This document shows, piece by piece, positions 54,612-63,423 of a DNA stretch of 64,000 bases (within the stretch, counting starts at the first letter, position 1; each line of letters begins with the position of its first letter). The notes under the pieces were generated by a model, which was not told where the DNA came from, ran no database searches, and saw only the letters and a list, made by a program, of their open reading frames with translations. Source of the DNA: CANIGN01 sp041391385 (lineage in GTDB: Bacteria > Bdellovibrionota > UBA2428). The DNA is taken from NCBI GenBank assembly GCA_041391385.1, contig JAWKOD010000005.1, positions 62,001-126,000 of the forward strand, read 5' to 3'. Both the position numbers and the translations under genes were made by a program.

Positions 54612-54710
54612 GTCAGATACCTCGATCTTAGCCCCGGGAATGCATTAAAAGCGATCTCGGGATTTATGGGCTTCTTTAGCCAGGCCTCCAAAAGTGCTAT
54701 AATGCTGCCT

Positions 54711-55412
54711 ATGCATGTGAGCTCTTGTTCCGAGAAGAAAAATCCGCATTGTCAGACCTGCGAAAGCCGGCACCAGAATATTGTTTTTTCGCCCTTAGAC
54801 CAAGATGCCTTTACTGTATTAGATAAGGCTAAATCTGTTCATCACTATAAAAAGGGTCAGTATGTTTTTCATGTTGGAAGTGCCCCTAATGGTCTTTACT
54901 GTGTAAATTCAGGGGTAATTCTTCTAGAAAGTGAAACGCGTTCTGGTACGGCGCGCATTCATCGCATGGTGAGTGGCGGAGGCGTATTAGGGTATCGTGC
55001 TCTTTTTGCCGGTGAATCTTATTCTGCATCTGCTTTAGTTAACGAGGACGCGACAATATGCCACATTCCTAGAGTTGCAATTTTTGATCTGATTCGAAAC
55101 TATCCAGAATTGAGTTTTAAATTATTGTCACATGTTTCAAAGGAGCTTCGCCAGGCGGAGCTACGACATAAAAACTTATCTGATAAAGATGCACCAAGCC
55201 GAGTGGCCGAAACCATTCTCCAGTTAGATAAGGTCTATCCCGGGAAGAAGTGGACACGAAAAGAAGTCGCCGAGTGGGCAGACACGACGCCTGAGACAGT
55301 GATGAGATCTTTTGCGACATTTAAGAAGCAAGGTTTGATTGATATTGATGGGCGTAAGGTTACGGTGAAAAATTATGATGCTCTTTTAGACCTTGCTGAC
55401 CCCTTGGATTAG
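54711..55412 (+). CDS. Crp/Fnr family transcription regulator, FNR-like cysteines
   Basis: 233 aa from the ATG at 54711 (an upstream ATG at 54666 is possible). cNMP-type effector domain plus C-terminal helix-turn-helix with recognition helix PETVMR, compared with FNR VETISR. Cysteines resemble E. coli FNR: HCQTC (Cys14, Cys17) matches its HCQDC, and TICHIP (Cys117) matches VCEIP. The FNR Cys29 position is Asn, while Cys6 lies nearby. It probably binds a [4Fe-4S] cluster and senses oxygen or NO. Likely target is the palindrome at 49510-49533. A TATAAT element overlaps 54698-54703. Confidence 0.88.
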   Translation: MHVSSCSEKKNPHCQTCESRHQNIVFSPLDQDAFTVLDKAKSVHHYKKGQYVFHVGSAPNGLYCVNSGVILLESETRSGTARIHRMVSGGGVLGYRALFAGESYSASALVNEDATICHIPRVAIFDLIRNYPELSFKLLSHVSKELRQAELRHKNLSDKDAPSRVAETILQLDKVYPGKKWTRKEVAEWADTTPETVMRSFATFKKQGLIDIDGRKVTVKNYDALLDLADPLD

Positions 55413-55464
55413 AGTGTTCGTTTTATATTTGTTCTAAAAAGTTTTTTCCATTAAAAATGAGCTT

Positions 55465-55863
55465 ATGAATAAAAGTGTTTTATTGCTTCTTGGAGTTCTA
55501 ACTTTTTCCGCTTTTGCATCTAGTCCAGAAGTCATTAAAGAGTATTTGTTAATTCAAGAGAAACTTGCGGCTGATTCTACAGAAGGTGTTGCAGACGCAG
55601 CAAAGAAAATTGTAAGCCTTGAGAAAAAATCTAAAGTTTCTCTGGCTGCTCAAAAGCTCGTAGCTCTAAACGAAATCAAAGAAATTAGAAAAGAGTTTAA
55701 AAAGCTTTCAACTGAAATTATAGCTGCGACTCCAAAGAAGGACTTGAAGGATGCTAAGGTTGCTTTTTGTCCGATGGCGAACGCGAAGTGGCTCCAAAAA
55801 GGCGATGAAATTCGTAACCCATATTATGGATCCTCTATGCTTGAATGCGGTGGTTTCGAGTAG
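55465..55863 (+). CDS. Exported DUF3347-type protein
   Basis: 132 aa with a signal peptide (VLLLLGVLTFSAFA). A helical body ends in the motif FCPMANAKWLQKGDEI and NPYYGSSMLECGGFE. This matches the C-terminal signature of DUF3347 domains, which often occur in copper or heavy-metal efflux proteins, with the FCPM cysteine and the terminal CGG as candidate metal ligands. It is near the oxidase cluster but separated from the regulator by about 50 bp. Its 3' end overlaps the convergent NRDE gene by 29 bp. Confidence 0.75.
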   Translation: MNKSVLLLLGVLTFSAFASSPEVIKEYLLIQEKLAADSTEGVADAAKKIVSLEKKSKVSLAAQKLVALNEIKEIRKEFKKLSTEIIAATPKKDLKDAKVAFCPMANAKWLQKGDEIRNPYYGSSMLECGGFE

Positions 55864-56599
55864 GCTGTACTTTGAGCTCAGCTGAATGACTAAGTGTGAA
55901 ATGGTTTTTGCAGTCACTGCTTGCTAAATAGTAGCTAAAAATTAGACGGTTTTGATTGAATTCTATTTGGTTGTAGCTTACGGACTGGGCGTCTTCTCTC
56001 GACATATTCACACTAAAAGCCTCTAGTTCGATTTCTTTTTGTTGATGGAAACACTTTAAATGCTCAGGTGTTATTTCTGATATGCCTTTAGTGAATTCCA
56101 AGAATTTAGCGTGTCTATATTTTTGAACTTCAATCTCATTCCAAGATGAAGATGCAGCGAGAAAAGGGAGTTTGTGGTGCGTGTATGCTTCTATTTTTTT
56201 CCCGTCCCATTTTGCAGAATAGGCTACTTGGGTTGAATCGATAGCGACAATTTGAAAGGGGGCGAAATACTTAAGCTCTAACATCGATAACTTTTGCAGG
56301 GCTATTTCTGCACTCTCGCATAATATAAGTTTGGGGATAATAATTCCTCTGGAGTTGAGATCGATTTTTGGTTTTTGATAACCTATGGGACTTTGGTTTA
56401 ACAGCGCTAAACTTAGTCCGTTTTTGTTAACCCCAAGCCAAGTTCCACCCCCCTGTGGGTCGATAGGGTAGATGACATCAAGTCCTTTGTGCGTTTTGCC
56501 TTCGTGTACATTGAGTGCGATCGGACGATTTCTTTGCTCGTCACGGTTCATACCTAAGAGATAACCCTGATGAGTCGCGAAAAGAGTGAGTGTACACAT
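55835..56599 (-). CDS. NRDE family protein (TANGO2-like)
   Basis: 254 aa. The family signature is at the very start: MCTLTLFATHQGYLLGMNRDEQRNRP (N-terminal Cys2 and NRDE), followed by GGTWLGVNKNGLSLALLN. The N-terminal Cys suggests an Ntn-hydrolase-type fold; TANGO2-family members are linked to heme or acyl-CoA handling in other organisms. It is the last gene of a reverse operon, one base from the DoxX stop. Confidence 0.86.
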   Translation of the reverse strand: MCTLTLFATHQGYLLGMNRDEQRNRPIALNVHEGKTHKGLDVIYPIDPQGGGTWLGVNKNGLSLALLNQSPIGYQKPKIDLNSRGIIIPKLILCESAEIALQKLSMLELKYFAPFQIVAIDSTQVAYSAKWDGKKIEAYTHHKLPFLAASSSWNEIEVQKYRHAKFLEFTKGISEITPEHLKCFHQQKEIELEAFSVNMSREDAQSVSYNQIEFNQNRLIFSYYLASSDCKNHFTLSHSAELKVQPTRNHRIQA

Positions 56600-56992
56600 T
56601 TAAGATTTTCTATTTTCTAGGAGTATGAGAAGTGAGCTCACCCACACAGTAACAGCAAGTGAAAACAAAAGGCCGCCATCGCCTCGAACCTCAATGCCCA
56701 GTGTTGCGAGGTGAGAGAATATAGCTCCAGTCATAGTACCGAGGCTTAGCAAGGCACCCATGCGACAATATGCTGAGGAAAGAAGCAGCAGTGATGCAAT
56801 AGCTTCTACAACACCAGAAAGGATGCGGCCCCAGGGTTCAATTCCCAGTTGGGTAAATATGTATACAGACTCTGGCGCACCGCTGAATTTAAAGAAAAGC
56901 GTTTGGAGCAAAATAGCCGCTGATATGAGCCTTAGAAACCAATGAAGCCACTTGGGTAATTTGAAAGTGCTTTTTGAAAAAAGTTTTTTCAT
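56600..56992 (-). CDS. DoxX-like membrane protein
   Basis: 130 aa with four membrane helices and the DoxX-like pattern RLISAAILLQTLFFKFSGAPESV, then GVVEAIASLLLL. Members are found near redox and stress genes. It precedes the NRDE gene by a single base and follows the YHS protein by 10 bp. Confidence 0.82.
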   Translation of the reverse strand: MKKLFSKSTFKLPKWLHWFLRLISAAILLQTLFFKFSGAPESVYIFTQLGIEPWGRILSGVVEAIASLLLLSSAYCRMGALLSLGTMTGAIFSHLATLGIEVRGDGGLLFSLAVTVWVSSLLILLENRKS

Positions 56993-57001
56993 TTTTTCTC
57001 C

Positions 57002-57487
57002 TTATTTGGAGCCTTCACGAAGGCTCTGCCAGTTGTTGTTTGCTTTTGTTAAAAGATTAGCTTCATCTTTATTCCATTTTTTGAGAGTGTTTCCAAGCCA
57101 ACCATTGTAAAAAACGTATAATTTGCCGTCTGTGATTTTATATGTCAAAGGGTCAATGTCTACATAATCTGCATCTGCCATAGCGTAAGCGCACCATCCT
57201 CCAAATTGCGGCGCATATTTTTCAGGATTTTTTTTAAATTCTTCTAAATTTGCTTGGCTGCTAAATTGGTAAGTCGCTCCATCAATATTGAGTCTTAAAT
57301 TATCCATTCCCTTTTGAGGGCTTTTGTCTTTAAAGTAAGTGACGGGATCGTATCCCTGAAGAGCTAACCCCTTTGTGAGGTTGTGAGGCTTAAAGGCTTC
57401 TTTTGAGAGTCCCGTCAGGCTAAAACCAAGGCTAAGTATACATAGGGCGATTGTGGGTACGATAGCTTTTCTTTTTATTCTAAACAT
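57002..57487 (-). CDS. Exported YHS domain protein
   Basis: 161 aa with a signal peptide (IVPTIALCILSLGFSLTG). The YHS-type domain has LQGYDPVTYF, TYQFSSQANLEEFKKNPEKYAPQFGGWCAYAMA. The family is thought to bind metal (often copper). The single cysteine is in GGWCAYAMA. Reverse operon with the DedA/ATP-grasp gene upstream (12-bp gap). Confidence 0.88.
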   Translation of the reverse strand: MFRIKRKAIVPTIALCILSLGFSLTGLSKEAFKPHNLTKGLALQGYDPVTYFKDKSPQKGMDNLRLNIDGATYQFSSQANLEEFKKNPEKYAPQFGGWCAYAMADADYVDIDPLTYKITDGKLYVFYNGWLGNTLKKWNKDEANLLTKANNNWQSLREGSK

Positions 57488-57499
57488 CTCTATCTCCTT

Positions 57500-59070
57500 T
57501 TAGGTCGTCGGTGGGTGTAGTTTTGAAAGTTTTCTGTAATTTCGCAAAGCTTGAATAACGTTTGTTTGAATGGGTTCTTTTTTATTAATAAAACCTATTT
57601 CAAATAAAATTTTAATTTGTTCAAAAAGTATTTTGTAAGCAGTCCATAGTTTCATCTTAGAGTCATAAATGTGCGTAGCTTCACCAGCTGCGCCGTTGAT
57701 TTCAATAACTTTAAATTCATTAGCTTCTTTTAAAGTAGCTTCAGATGAAAAGCGAATATCAAAGCGTCCGACATAAAAACCAGGTACTTTGTGCGCAATT
57801 TCGTTGATGGCGCTTTCAAGTGCGTTTGTCATGAGTTCGTTTCCATCTTCAAAAATACAGCCTTGGCAATGATTGCCAGATTCAACAAGTTTAAGAGTTT
57901 CGTCTTGAGGGAATACGGTCTCTAATTTCGTGGCATGTCGATTAAAGTAGATTTCTGCAATGAGTTTTGCCCGTGTGTCATCAAGAATAAGTTCTCTTAA
58001 GGTACGTTTTCCATCACCTATAACGTGTGGGAAGCGTTTTCAGTGATTCCCGTTATTCTTCCATTTTCTTCTCCAGGGTATCTGACATAGTTAACACCCA
58101 GTTCTTCTGTATATGTACAATATTCTTGGATAAGCAGTTGTGCTTTGCAGTGAGCAAAGTATTCTTTTGCTTCTGCAAACGAGTGTACAACGCGTACTCC
58201 ACTTCCGCGTTGACCAACATCGGGTTTTATAATGATCGGGAATTCGAGTTCTTCATTTTTTAAAAAACTATTGAGCTCAGTACTTGCTTGTTCGGGTGAA
58301 AGTTTTTCTAAATCGATTAATGAGTGCTTCAATGTGTGTGCCGAATTTGAGTTAAGGTGTTGAAGGAGTTCGGCTTTACTCTCTCCAACGACTCCACTAT
58401 TGCTTATTCCAGGATTTGCATAGAGTGGAAGCTTAAGGCTTCTGTATTTAAGGCTTTGAAGTAAGTAGTAGATAACTACGGGCCAATAGAAAATCCACAT
58501 GGGCCAAAATTCAAAGTGTTTTAACTTTTGAAGACGGTAGAGCTTTACTTGAAAATTTTCTTTTTGAGACAGAAATAAGACAGCAAAAATAAAAGCAATA
58601 ATTCCACAGACAAGCATCCAAGTTTGGGAAGGGTTTAGGAATTGAAAAATAAACGCGGACGCAGTTGTAATGAGCGTTGTCCAGATAAGGACTGCAATTG
58701 CAGTTGTCCAAAAGAAGTCCCAAAAACTCATTTTGCAGACACCCGCAATGAGGTAAATAGGAAGCCGGGTGCCTGGTACAAAGCGTGCAATGAAAACCGC
58801 TCCGTAGCCCCATTTTGAATCGGCATAACCGGGTCTGAAGAAGTGAGAACTCAAAATTTTCTGAGTGTATTTTGCAGCGAAGGGCCAGCTTTGGGCACTT
58901 CTTCCTATTAGATAGAGGCCTAAGTCTCCGACAAAAATACCAAGTCCACTTGCAAGGCAGGCTATTAAAAGAGGGAGCTTGGCATCCTTGGCGAGTGCAA
59001 GAGCTGTTAGAAGACTTCCGTCTTCAGAAATAAAACTACCCAAAAAAAGACTCAGACAAAGTGTCAGCAT
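57500..59070 (-). CDS. DedA/VTT membrane domain fused to an ATP-grasp ligase, one frameshift
   Basis: About 523 aa if one frameshift is repaired. Residues 1-180 form a DedA/VTT (SNARE-associated) membrane domain (SEDGSLLTALALAKDAKLP, RFVPGTRLPIYLIAG). A transmembrane linker follows. Then comes an ATP-grasp domain (IIIKPDVGQRGSGVRVV, IQEYCTYTEELG) that continues in the next frame as VIGDGKRTLRELI...GRFDIRFSS...VIEINGAAGEATH. Adding one A in the run near 58033-58036 joins the frames as ITEKRFPHV. The frame as read ends at 58018. It may ligate an amine or amino acid to a carboxylate at the membrane. The ATG overlaps the DinB stop by 7 bp. Confidence 0.85.
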
Positions 59071-59597
59071 GAACGCTGCGTTCTTTCTTTATAAAGTGTG
59101 GAGCTTGCTTTCCCGAAGTTCTCATTGAGGAAAAATTCGCTTTGCGTGCAAAGATTGCGAATAAGGGCCATGTGGTGGACTGTGTGCGAGATTATAAAGA
59201 GAAACTCTCTTTCAAGGTTAGAGGCTATATTTACAAAGGACCCATTTGTGTCTGTCATAGCGGCAAGCTTAAGGGGGCGTTCTGTGTGGATGCATTTAGC
59301 GTTAATGGAGTGGATATTCTCGTTGATTTTTTTTATTCTAGAGAGAGCTGCTTTAGGGTCTTTCTCGGTAAGTGTGTCACGCTCTCTAATATCGTAGTTA
59401 ACGGTATATTCTGAGCAGCCTTTTATAAAGGCATCAATATGGTCAAGAATATGTCGAGTGTGAGCTCCAATTGTGCCTGACTGAGGCGATATGTTTTGAG
59501 AGTAAAGAGTTTCAGGGCAATTTTTAAGAAAGTCTTCAATTTGAAAACTTATGTTCTTAAACATTAAGGTGAGTTTATTCCAGTCTGCTGAAGCCAA
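59064..59597 (-). CDS. DinB-like putative metal-dependent hydrolase
   Basis: 177 aa from a TTG at 59597 with AGAGAGG upstream; an in-frame ATG at 59564 is possible. It has the DinB four-helix layout with probable metal ligands HTRHILDHID (first His set) and SHTVHHMALIR (last His set). Function unknown; DinB proteins often act as thiol-dependent transferases or metal enzymes. It heads the reverse operon with the DedA/ATP-grasp gene. Confidence 0.78.
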   Translation of the reverse strand: MASADWNKLTLMFKNISFQIEDFLKNCPETLYSQNISPQSGTIGAHTRHILDHIDAFIKGCSEYTVNYDIRERDTLTEKDPKAALSRIKKINENIHSINAKCIHTERPLKLAAMTDTNGSFVNIASNLEREFLFIISHTVHHMALIRNLCTQSEFFLNENFGKASSTLYKERTQRSC

Positions 59598-59728
59598 GGC
59601 CTACCTCTCTTTTATGAGCATAAGAGTAATCTTATAGGTGGTCAAAGTTCGATGAAACTCTTCTGGCTCTTATAAAGAGTATTCGCCCATGAGAGTCATT
59701 CGGTTACAGAATATATTGTGTACAAGTA

Positions 59729-60961
59729 TTAACGCCAGGAGCTTTCAGGATAGCGCCCTTTAATCAAGCGGTAGAGGCTAATCTTAAGCATTTGGCGTCC
59801 CCACTTATAATCCTTATAGGTTTTTAGAAATGTCCAAATTTCTTTGAGAACTTGAAGGGCTTTGGGAGCACCCAAGGCAGCAAGCTCTTTTTTGGGGTTG
59901 GCTTCATGGGGATTTTTAAATGCGATCATGAGAGGGTTCCATTGATCAGAACACCTTTTTACTTCTGAATGGATGAGTTCACGGTATTTCGCTTCGACAG
60001 CTTTATTCTTTAAGTTAGCCTCAACGATTGATTCTCCTGCTATGGCTCCAGAATGAAGAGCGCAACTCATTCCCTCGGCAAGCATGTTTAAAAAACCTGC
60101 AGCCTGGCCTGTAAGGAGAACTCGTCCTTTACCAAAAACATACTGATTGATAAGTGAGGGGCCGAAATTTTCCATGCAGCCCTCGCTTTGTTCATGCGTG
60201 GCTTCTTCGAGTTTTACGCCATGTTTATCTTCTAGGTAATCTTTAACTTTGAGGTGAGCTTGATCAAAGTTTTGCCCAACCTCAAATCCAACGCCTACAA
60301 TTTGCTGGCCATCACGCGCATGACTCCAAACGTATTTTCCCAATTCAGGGTGAAACCAAAAGTGAAAATATTGAGGGTCGAGAGGACAGTCTATGATCTT
60401 GTGAAACTTTTGCCCTACAAAGAACATGGGTGCTAACTTGTAGGAGTTTCCGTAGACAGCTCTTAATACTGGAGAGGATGGGCCGTCGGCTCCAACTAGC
60501 CATCGAGCGGAGTAACTTCGTTTTTGATTTGTTTTGTGGTCTTGAGCGCTCACTTCAACACCTTTGCTAGTCTCGGTGAATGATTCGAAAGAACATTGAT
60601 CGTGTATTGTTGCTCCCGATTGTTTAAGGGCCCATTGATCAGAGTATTTGCGATAAAGGTGGGGCGTTGCTCCGCCTATAAAATCCATCTTCATTTGGTT
60701 GAGTGATGGAAAGTGGAATACGACACCATTGCAGGTGTGGGGCTCATGAAGGGCCTCTGTGGGAATAGTTCCGAAGTTTTCTTCAAGAAATCTTTTTCCC
60801 CGAGGAGAGAGTATTCCGCTGCAAATTTTATGACGTGGAAGAGCCTTTTTTTCTAAGATGATTGCGTGCATGCCTGCGTCAGTGAGTCGTTTGGCGCATG
60901 CTGCTGCAGCGAAGCTTCCTCCCACTATAAGAACATCACATTCTGTTTTGTCAGTATTCAT
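59729..60961 (-). CDS. FAD-dependent oxidoreductase, geranylgeranyl-reductase-like
   Basis: 410 aa. The FAD-binding fold is VLIVGGSFAAAACAKRL, then EKKALPRHKICSGILSPRG, LVGADGPSSPVLR, and the C-terminal LTGQAAGFLNMLAEGMSCALHSG. Members reduce prenyl chains or hydroxylate/oxidise substrates with FAD. The Cys in HKICSG is characteristic of the geranylgeranyl-reductase-like group. It overlaps the Fe-S gene stop by one base, so three redox genes are coupled. Confidence 0.84.
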   Translation of the reverse strand: MNTDKTECDVLIVGGSFAAAACAKRLTDAGMHAIILEKKALPRHKICSGILSPRGKRFLEENFGTIPTEALHEPHTCNGVVFHFPSLNQMKMDFIGGATPHLYRKYSDQWALKQSGATIHDQCSFESFTETSKGVEVSAQDHKTNQKRSYSARWLVGADGPSSPVLRAVYGNSYKLAPMFFVGQKFHKIIDCPLDPQYFHFWFHPELGKYVWSHARDGQQIVGVGFEVGQNFDQAHLKVKDYLEDKHGVKLEEATHEQSEGCMENFGPSLINQYVFGKGRVLLTGQAAGFLNMLAEGMSCALHSGAIAGESIVEANLKNKAVEAKYRELIHSEVKRCSDQWNPLMIAFKNPHEANPKKELAALGAPKALQVLKEIWTFLKTYKDYKWGRQMLKISLYRLIKGRYPESSWR

Positions 60962-61749
60962 TAGGCTTCTCCTAAGAGTTCAGTCACATGAAGTACGGGG
61001 TATGGACTATGCTCTTTAAGCCATAACCAATCATTATAGTTCTCTGCGACGATTCTTTGAATGGGTTTATTGAATGTTATGAGGTCGTATTGTTTTTTGC
61101 GATCAAAATACGAGGTGTCTTGGCCAAGAGGCATGGCAGTTCGTTGAAGGTTCCAGTTCAGATTACATTGGGTAGATTTTTTAAACGTATCGTAGACGCG
61201 AACAAGTTGCTCATAGCGAGAGTGAAATAGAGGAGCATCTATCCAATAGAGGTCTTCTTTTTGCATTTTGGCTTGAATAAGTCTCTTTTGGATAAGCCAA
61301 TCTCCTAAGCCAAACACTTTTAATTTTTTATTTTCATTAAGAAGTGCACGGTACTTGGTTGCGTCGTCTACGATAACTTCATTCTTCTTTGCATATTCGT
61401 GAATGTAGCCTTTGACTTTAAAGTACCAGGATTTTTGAACTTCATTTGTTTGATCAAGTATGAGTCTAGAAGCATTCAAGTTAAAGAGAGGGTAGGCACT
61501 TTCAGCTTTGAGCTGCAGGTTAAAGCGTGTGTCTTCTTTGTGGATATCGATTTTTTCGGGACAGATGGGTTCGCAAGCTCCGCAGTTAAGGCAGGCCTCG
61601 AGACTTTCTTTAATGTCGGCAGCTTCTGCGCCACCTTGTACCGCTTTAGCTCTGCCCCAGGGAAGAAGAGATATGTTCATGTTTTGTTGCCAGAGCGGGC
61701 AGACAAGTGCGCAGAGTGCACAGCCGCTACAATCATAAAAAGTTGACAT
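60961..61749 (-). CDS. Two-[4Fe-4S] ferredoxin-type protein (GlpC-like N-terminal domain)
   Basis: 262 aa. Two ferredoxin-type clusters: CSGCALCALVCPL (residues 7-19) and CLNCGACEPICPEK (about 53-66). The C-terminal region has no CCG repeats of full GlpC-type heterodisulfide-reductase-like proteins and is unfamiliar. It probably relays electrons between the FAD oxidase upstream and the FAD reductase downstream. Start and stop codons overlap both neighbours by one base. Confidence 0.86.
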   Translation of the reverse strand: MSTFYDCSGCALCALVCPLWQQNMNISLLPWGRAKAVQGGAEAADIKESLEACLNCGACEPICPEKIDIHKEDTRFNLQLKAESAYPLFNLNASRLILDQTNEVQKSWYFKVKGYIHEYAKKNEVIVDDATKYRALLNENKKLKVFGLGDWLIQKRLIQAKMQKEDLYWIDAPLFHSRYEQLVRVYDTFKKSTQCNLNWNLQRTAMPLGQDTSYFDRKKQYDLITFNKPIQRIVAENYNDWLWLKEHSPYPVLHVTELLGEA

Positions 61750-63263
61750 TAAAATATCACCTCAGGATTTAGAATGAAGTTAGGGTCCATTTTAAGTTTT
61801 TCGTCATAGTATTTTTGCATCATTTCTTTTCCAAAAACTTTTGGAATATAAGATTTCATGCCGCCACCAAATCGGTAAAAGCTTGATTGATGAGCAATGC
61901 CAACATCATATATTTCGTTTTTAAAGCTTTGAAAGCGATCTCGGCTATAGGCTTCATTTAAAATCATGGGCTCATACTCACATCCCCAGGCATAGCCTTT
62001 AGCGTTTGGAGGGATACAGGAAAGGTCGTAGTGCTCGCCTCTGTCTTCTTGAATTTTAATTCATACACAATAGAGAGTGAAGTAAGGAAAGTGTTTTTTG
62101 CATACTTTGACGCCTTCAATAACGGCATCTGCAAAGTTCTCTGTGTTTGTAGCAATATCGGGTATGACGACCACTTTGCCGCCCCAAAACTTCCACACAG
62201 CGCGAGAGTAGACAACGGTTCGATCGTGAATTTTGTTCCCATCCATAAACTCTGGACGATGAAATTCGGGGAAGAGTGCTTGCTTGCGTTTGAAAAGAAA
62301 TAAAGCTTCTTTTAAGAGCCAGGGTCTAAGAAGATAGTGTATTCCCATCCTGATAGCGAAAATCATTTCAGAGTACCCGCGTACTTTTTTAAGATGCTTT
62401 TTCTTAAACTCTGCCTCTGCTTCGTCTGAGTCAAAAGCTACAAGAAGGTTTATGGCTTTGTCATTTATTGTGAGAATGCCAAAGTAGTCAGCAGCTTTGT
62501 CAAAGACCAGCTGTTGCATATCTTCAATGGCGGTGCGCATATCGCTGTAGAAGAAATAGCTCATGCGAATTGGGGTGTATTTGCGAACCTTGAGTGTAGC
62601 TTCTGTGATAACTCCAAACTGGCCATATCCTAGAACAACTTTATTGAAGAGGTCCTTGTTGAGAGTTTTTGAACACTCGATGATTTCTCCTGTTGGGGTA
62701 ACCACTTCGAGTGCTTCTACTTGATCAGCAGAGCAACCGCGAACGGGAGAGTTAATGTCGACTCCTCCCACGCCAATTGTGCCGCCTACGGAGGAAGTGA
62801 AGTTAAGAGGAGCGGATTGATAGTCAAGGCCATAGGGGCGTAAGCCCTCTGCGAATGAATGCCAAAATATTCCAGCTTCTGTTCTTGCGAGAAGATTTTC
62901 TTTATCGACGTTCTTGATGCGACTCATACCTGTCATATCTAAGAGTACTCCGCCATAGGCAATGGATTCACCTTCGGTGGTGAGGCCTCCACCACGAACA
63001 GTTACGGGAATTTTATGTTTTTGCGCTGCTTGAAGAAGCTTAGAAATTTGTTTTGCATTTTGTGCTCGCAAGACACCTGATGGAAGGCCATGTGCGAGAC
63101 CACCGGCGTCTGTAATAAAAACTGCACGTTTGGCTTTGTGGGTTTCAATCACGACCTCTTGAGCTAATAAGTCTTCAAGAAAGTTCTCCCAATTGTTATC
63201 TTTCCACCGTTGAGGATTTACAGGAAGGTCTCTAAGGCGTGTGACTTCTTGGGTGCTATCCAT
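61749..63263 (-). CDS. GlcD-like FAD-binding oxidoreductase, interrupted by an in-frame TGA
   Basis: About 504 aa if the TGA at 62061-62063 is read through. The PCMH-type FAD-binding domain is clear: KIPVTVRGGGLTTEGE, ILLDMTGMSRI-like segment, SSVGGTIGVGG, GYGQFGVITEATL. After the TGA the same frame continues without further stops (EHYDLSCIPPNAKGYAWG, FGGGMKSYIPKVFG) to a stop at 61749, and fits the C-terminal substrate-binding part. It may oxidise a 2-hydroxyacid or a similar compound. A point error (CGA to TGA) is the simplest cause; no selenocysteine context is evident. First gene of the three-gene redox operon. Confidence 0.82.
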
Positions 63264-63423
63264 CTCCTAAATAAAAACGTAGTTTTGGAATAATGTCGAT
63301 CTGCTCTTTCTGGGGACTGAAGACAGTGCGTATTGTAAGAGTTTAAGCTGACAAGTTAAGTGTCTGAAAATATTGGCATTATTTTTGACGCACGTTGAGC
63401 ATTCATTCGTACGATAAGAAGGC

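Noticed and set aside
62061..62063. Selenocysteine codon in the GlcD-like oxidase
   Set aside because: No convincing SECIS hairpin just downstream and no selenoprotein family known with Sec at this place; a point error or nonsense mutation is simpler.
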